Origin: Streptomyces sp. MNU76
GTDB lineage: Bacteria > Actinomycetota > Actinomycetes > Streptomycetales > Streptomycetaceae
Direction: 5' to 3'
DNA: 64,000 nucleotides
NCBI RefSeq assembly: GCF_020982545.1
Contig: NZ_JAJKLK010000031.1
Span: 310,001-374,000 of the forward strand
Shown: piece by piece, positions 61,553 to 64,000 of the stretch
Layout of the letters: each line of letters begins with the position of its first letter
Position numbering within the stretch: the first letter of the stretch is position 1
Notes under the pieces: model-generated
The model's database searches: none
What the model saw: only the letters and a program-made list of their open reading frames with translations
Told to the model about the DNA's origin: nothing
Translations under genes and position numbers: made by a program

Positions 61553-63062
61553 CCATGGCGTGCACGAGCGCGGACTCGGTGATGTCCCGGCCGCTGATCT
61601 CCCGCGCGATCCGGCCGTCCCGCACCACCAGGACACGGGTGCACAGCGCGAGCAGGTCCTGGGTGTCGGTGGAGGACACGATGACGCCCATGCCCTCGTC
61701 GGCCTGCCGCTCTATCAGGTCGTACAGCTGCAGACGGGTGGCGATGTCCACGCCCGCCGTGGGTTCGCACAGCGCCAGCACCGGCGGGCGCTGTGCCAGG
61801 CAGCGGGCCATCACGACCTTCTGCTGGTTGCCGCCGCTCAGCGTGATGATCCGCGCCCCGCGGCCTGCCGTCCGGACACCGACCCGCCGGATCCACTCCT
61901 CCACCAGGGCGGACTCGCGGCGTCGGCGCAGCCGGCCGGAACGGGCGCGCAACCGGCCCAGGAGCGGCAGGGTGAGGTTCTCGCCGACCGAGAAGTCGCC
62001 GATCACGCCCTCGCCCGCCCGGTCCGCGGGAACCAGGGGAAGGCCCAGACCGTCGGCGTCGCGCGCCCGGGTCCACCGCTCGGAGCGCCGGGGCAGCCGC
62101 AGCCTGCCGCTCACCCGCCCGGGATGGGCCCCGCACACCGCGTACGGCACGATCTCGTGGCCGGAGCCGGCCAGGCCCGTGATGCCCAGCCGCTCGCCGC
62201 CGGCCAGGTCGAAGCCGACGCCCCGCAGGGGCCCGGCCCACAGGTCCCTGACCTCCAGCACCGGGTCGGCGCGGCTCGAAGGGGGCGGGGGACGGTGGTC
62301 GGTCTCCATCTCCTCGCCCGCCATCAGCTCCGCCAGCGCACGCGGGGTGAGCCCGGTGACCGGGCGGGTGGCGATCCGGCGTCCGCCGCGGATCACGGTG
62401 ACCCGGTCGGCCAGCGCGAAGATCTCGTCCATCCGGTGCGAGACGTACAGGACGCCGGCGCCCGCGTCGCGGACCTCCCGCACGATGTCGAACAGGCGGG
62501 CCACCTCGCCGGGCGGCAGCACGGCGGTCGGCTCGTCGAGGACCAGGACACCGCGCCGGCCCTCCCAGCCCTGCAACGCGGCGGCGATGGCCACCACCGT
62601 GCGCTGGACCGGGGTCGCCGTCGCCAGCGGCCGGCGCACGTCGATACCGAGGCCGAACCGTTCCACGAGGGCACGTGTGCGCCGCTCCATCTCCGGCCAG
62701 CGGATGTTGCCGAGGGCGGTGCGGGCGAAGCCGTGCCGGAGCGCGAGGTTGTCGATGGCGCTCAACTCGCCCACCAGCCCCAGCTCCTGGTGGACGAAGC
62801 GGAGCCGGTCGTGCCGGGATGCCGAGACCTGGCCGAGGTCGAAGGGCTCACCGTCGAGTTCGGCCACGGCGCCGGGCTCCGCGTGGTGGTAGCCGGCGAG
62901 GATCTTGATGAGGGTGGACTTGCCGGAGCCGTTGGGCCCGATCAGGGCGTGGATCTCGCCCGGCGAGACCTCCAGGTCGACGTCCTGGAGTGCCTGGGTG
63001 CCGCCGAATCTCTTCGACAGGGCGGCCACCCGGAGCACCGGGCCGGTCAACTCAGCCCCCAC
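61539..63062 (-). CDS. sugar ABC transporter ATP-binding protein (RbsA-like)
   Basis: A 507-residue double ATPase of the CUT2 type. Cassette 1 has GPNGSGKSTLIKILAGYHH and VLVLDEPTAVLP. Cassette 2 has a degenerate P-loop GLAGSGHEIVPYAV, signature LSGGNQQKVVMARCLA and LCEPTAGVDI. It powers import together with the permease and the binding protein of the same operon. Its start overlaps the 3' end of the binding-protein gene by 16 bp. Confidence 0.93.
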   Translation of the reverse strand: MGAELTGPVLRVAALSKRFGGTQALQDVDLEVSPGEIHALIGPNGSGKSTLIKILAGYHHAEPGAVAELDGEPFDLGQVSASRHDRLRFVHQELGLVGELSAIDNLALRHGFARTALGNIRWPEMERRTRALVERFGLGIDVRRPLATATPVQRTVVAIAAALQGWEGRRGVLVLDEPTAVLPPGEVARLFDIVREVRDAGAGVLYVSHRMDEIFALADRVTVIRGGRRIATRPVTGLTPRALAELMAGEEMETDHRPPPPSSRADPVLEVRDLWAGPLRGVGFDLAGGERLGITGLAGSGHEIVPYAVCGAHPGRVSGRLRLPRRSERWTRARDADGLGLPLVPADRAGEGVIGDFSVGENLTLPLLGRLRARSGRLRRRRESALVEEWIRRVGVRTAGRGARIITLSGGNQQKVVMARCLAQRPPVLALCEPTAGVDIATRLQLYDLIERQADEGMGVIVSSTDTQDLLALCTRVLVVRDGRIAREISGRDITESALVHAMEGTE

Positions 63063-64000
63063 AGCGCCTTGAACTGCGCCTGGTAGTCCTCGACGATGGG
63101 GAAGTCGCCGTCGGCCGAGGGCAGGTTGTCCTTGGTGACGAGCATGTTGGGCAGTGCGGCCTGCTGGTCCACGTCCATGGGCTGGCCCGTGAAGTGACGT
63201 GCCAGCGCGTCGGCCTGGAGCCAGGCCGTCTCGTGGGAGTTGAGCGCCATCGCGCCGTCGGTGAGACCGCTCTGGATGTACTGGTAGTTCTGCGCGTCAC
63301 CGACGTTGACGACGATGTGCTTGCCCGTGATCCCGGCGGTCTTCAGCGCGGTCGGCACACCCACGTTCAGAAGGCCCAGGGAGAACACGACGTGGGTCAC
63401 CTTCGGGTGCGACCGGAGGTACGACACCACGCGGTCCGGCATGTCCTTGCCCACGGCGGTGATCGGCACATCGACGTTGTCCAACCCGCAACCGTCGCAC
63501 CACTTCTTGTACTTGGCGGCGAAGGAGTCCTTGACGGGCTTCAGGATCGTGTACGCCGGAAGGTCGAAGTAGACGGTGTTCGCCTCGGCGTCACTGTTCG
63601 ACACCACCCAGGAGGCGAGCATCTCGCCCTGGACGCCGACGTCGTCCGGCCCGTTCTTGAGCAGGGAGATGCCGTCCCCCAGCAGGTCGTCGGCGTTCGA
63701 CTGGACGACGGGGATCTCGGCGGCCTTCAGCCGGGCCAGCTGCTTGGCGTAGACGGCGCGGGGGAAACCGGAGGCGACGACGGCGTCCGGCTTGTCGCGC
63801 AGGGCCTGTTCGTAGGCGGCCTGGACGGACTCCGGGGTGCCCTGGGTGGCGATCTGCTTCACCTCCCAGCCGAGTTCCTCGGCGGCCTCGGTGAAGAAGT
63901 CGGCGAGGTCCTTGCAGGACTGGACGCCGCAGAGAATGAAGTCGATCTTCTTGCCCTTGGGGATCTTCTTGCCGACGGGCTGGGTCACGGAGATCGCGGT
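63047..64000 (-). CDS. sugar-binding protein of the ABC importer (partial at window edge)
   Basis: The C-terminal 317 residues of a type-1 periplasmic binding protein; the 5' end lies beyond the window. KIDFILCGVQSCKDLADFF, DAVVASGFPRAVYAKQLARL, PVVQSNADDLLGD and NVGDAQNYQYIQSGLTDGAMALN belong to the RbsB/ALS-type fold. The ATG at 63988 is not the start, since the frame continues upstream without a signal peptide. It is first in the operon binding protein - ATPase - permease - dehydrogenase. Confidence 0.9.
   Translation of the reverse strand, partial: TAISVTQPVGKKIPKGKKIDFILCGVQSCKDLADFFTEAAEELGWEVKQIATQGTPESVQAAYEQALRDKPDAVVASGFPRAVYAKQLARLKAAEIPVVQSNADDLLGDGISLLKNGPDDVGVQGEMLASWVVSNSDAEANTVYFDLPAYTILKPVKDSFAAKYKKWCDGCGLDNVDVPITAVGKDMPDRVVSYLRSHPKVTHVVFSLGLLNVGVPTALKTAGITGKHIVVNVGDAQNYQYIQSGLTDGAMALNSHETAWLQADALARHFTGQPMDVDQQAALPNMLVTKDNLPSADGDFPIVEDYQAQFKALWGLS

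Noticed and set aside
1..64000. tRNA, rRNA, CRISPR array, insertion sequence or prophage
   Set aside because: No cloverleaf-like sequences, spaced identical repeats, transposase or integrase motifs were recognised.

Overview
The window is chromosomal DNA from a Streptomyces-like actinomycete. The evidence is very high GC with G/C at third codon positions, many GTG starts, ATGA/GTGA start-stop overlaps, a conservon (cvnABCD plus P450), several SpoIIE-type phosphatases and rare in-frame TTA codons. No rRNA, tRNA, CRISPR, integrase or insertion sequence was recognised. Functions are assigned by reading motifs and overall protein character; no database search was run.

Layout. 0-5.7 kb: mixed housekeeping genes (class V aminotransferase, RmlD-like reductase, hemerythrin protein, phytanoyl-CoA dioxygenase-like protein interrupted at its C-end by an in-frame TGA, DUF6629-like membrane protein). 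5.8-27 kb: a glycan-utilisation locus with a GH3 NagZ-like hexosaminidase, a GH5-like (probably GH5_18) beta-mannosidase, a frameshifted GlcNAc-kinase-type gene, a large GH3, an oligosaccharide ABC importer, a large GH38 alpha-mannosidase coupled to a small SurA-like protein, an RpiR regulator diverging from a SIS-domain protein, and a secreted GH84 hexosaminidase with a C-terminal beta-propeller. Together these enzymes match what is needed to take apart N-glycans, and related TTCAATCA/TGAATCAA sites upstream of most units suggest one regulon, plausibly of the RpiR protein. 26.5-37 kb: a MarR regulator, a cyclase-family hydrolase, and two SpoIIE phosphatases flanking a ribose-type ABC importer whose ATPase and permease genes are joined out of frame.

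37-46 kb: a Tat-exported FAD oxidoreductase resembling cytokinin dehydrogenase, then a conservon (cvnA-B-C-D) with a CYP157-type P450 that lacks the ExxR motif. Next comes a leader ORF and a single 846-residue reading frame fusing an indole prenyltransferase (DMATS) to a tryptophanase. TTA codons in cvnA, cvnC and the leader ORF suggest bldA control of the block. This is the most distinctive part of the window. 46-57 kb: an acyl-CoA catabolic cluster (hydroxyacyl-CoA dehydrogenase, fused isobutyryl-CoA mutase IcmF, thiolase, acyl-CoA ligase, histidine phosphatase, PDR-type reductase; divergently an acyl-CoA dehydrogenase and an SDR), with a perfect 18-bp palindrome upstream of icmF. 57-64 kb: a ThuA-like protein and a minus-strand sugar ABC operon ending in a zinc alcohol dehydrogenase. 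In that operon a 1.37-kb segment (permease plus the first 86 codons of the dehydrogenase) is tandemly duplicated and the upstream permease copy is frameshifted.

Quality caution. Several lesions (kinase, P450 5' end, ATPase/permease junction, duplicated permease) are single- or few-base indels, mostly in C or G runs. They could be real decay or sequencing error, so each is described separately.
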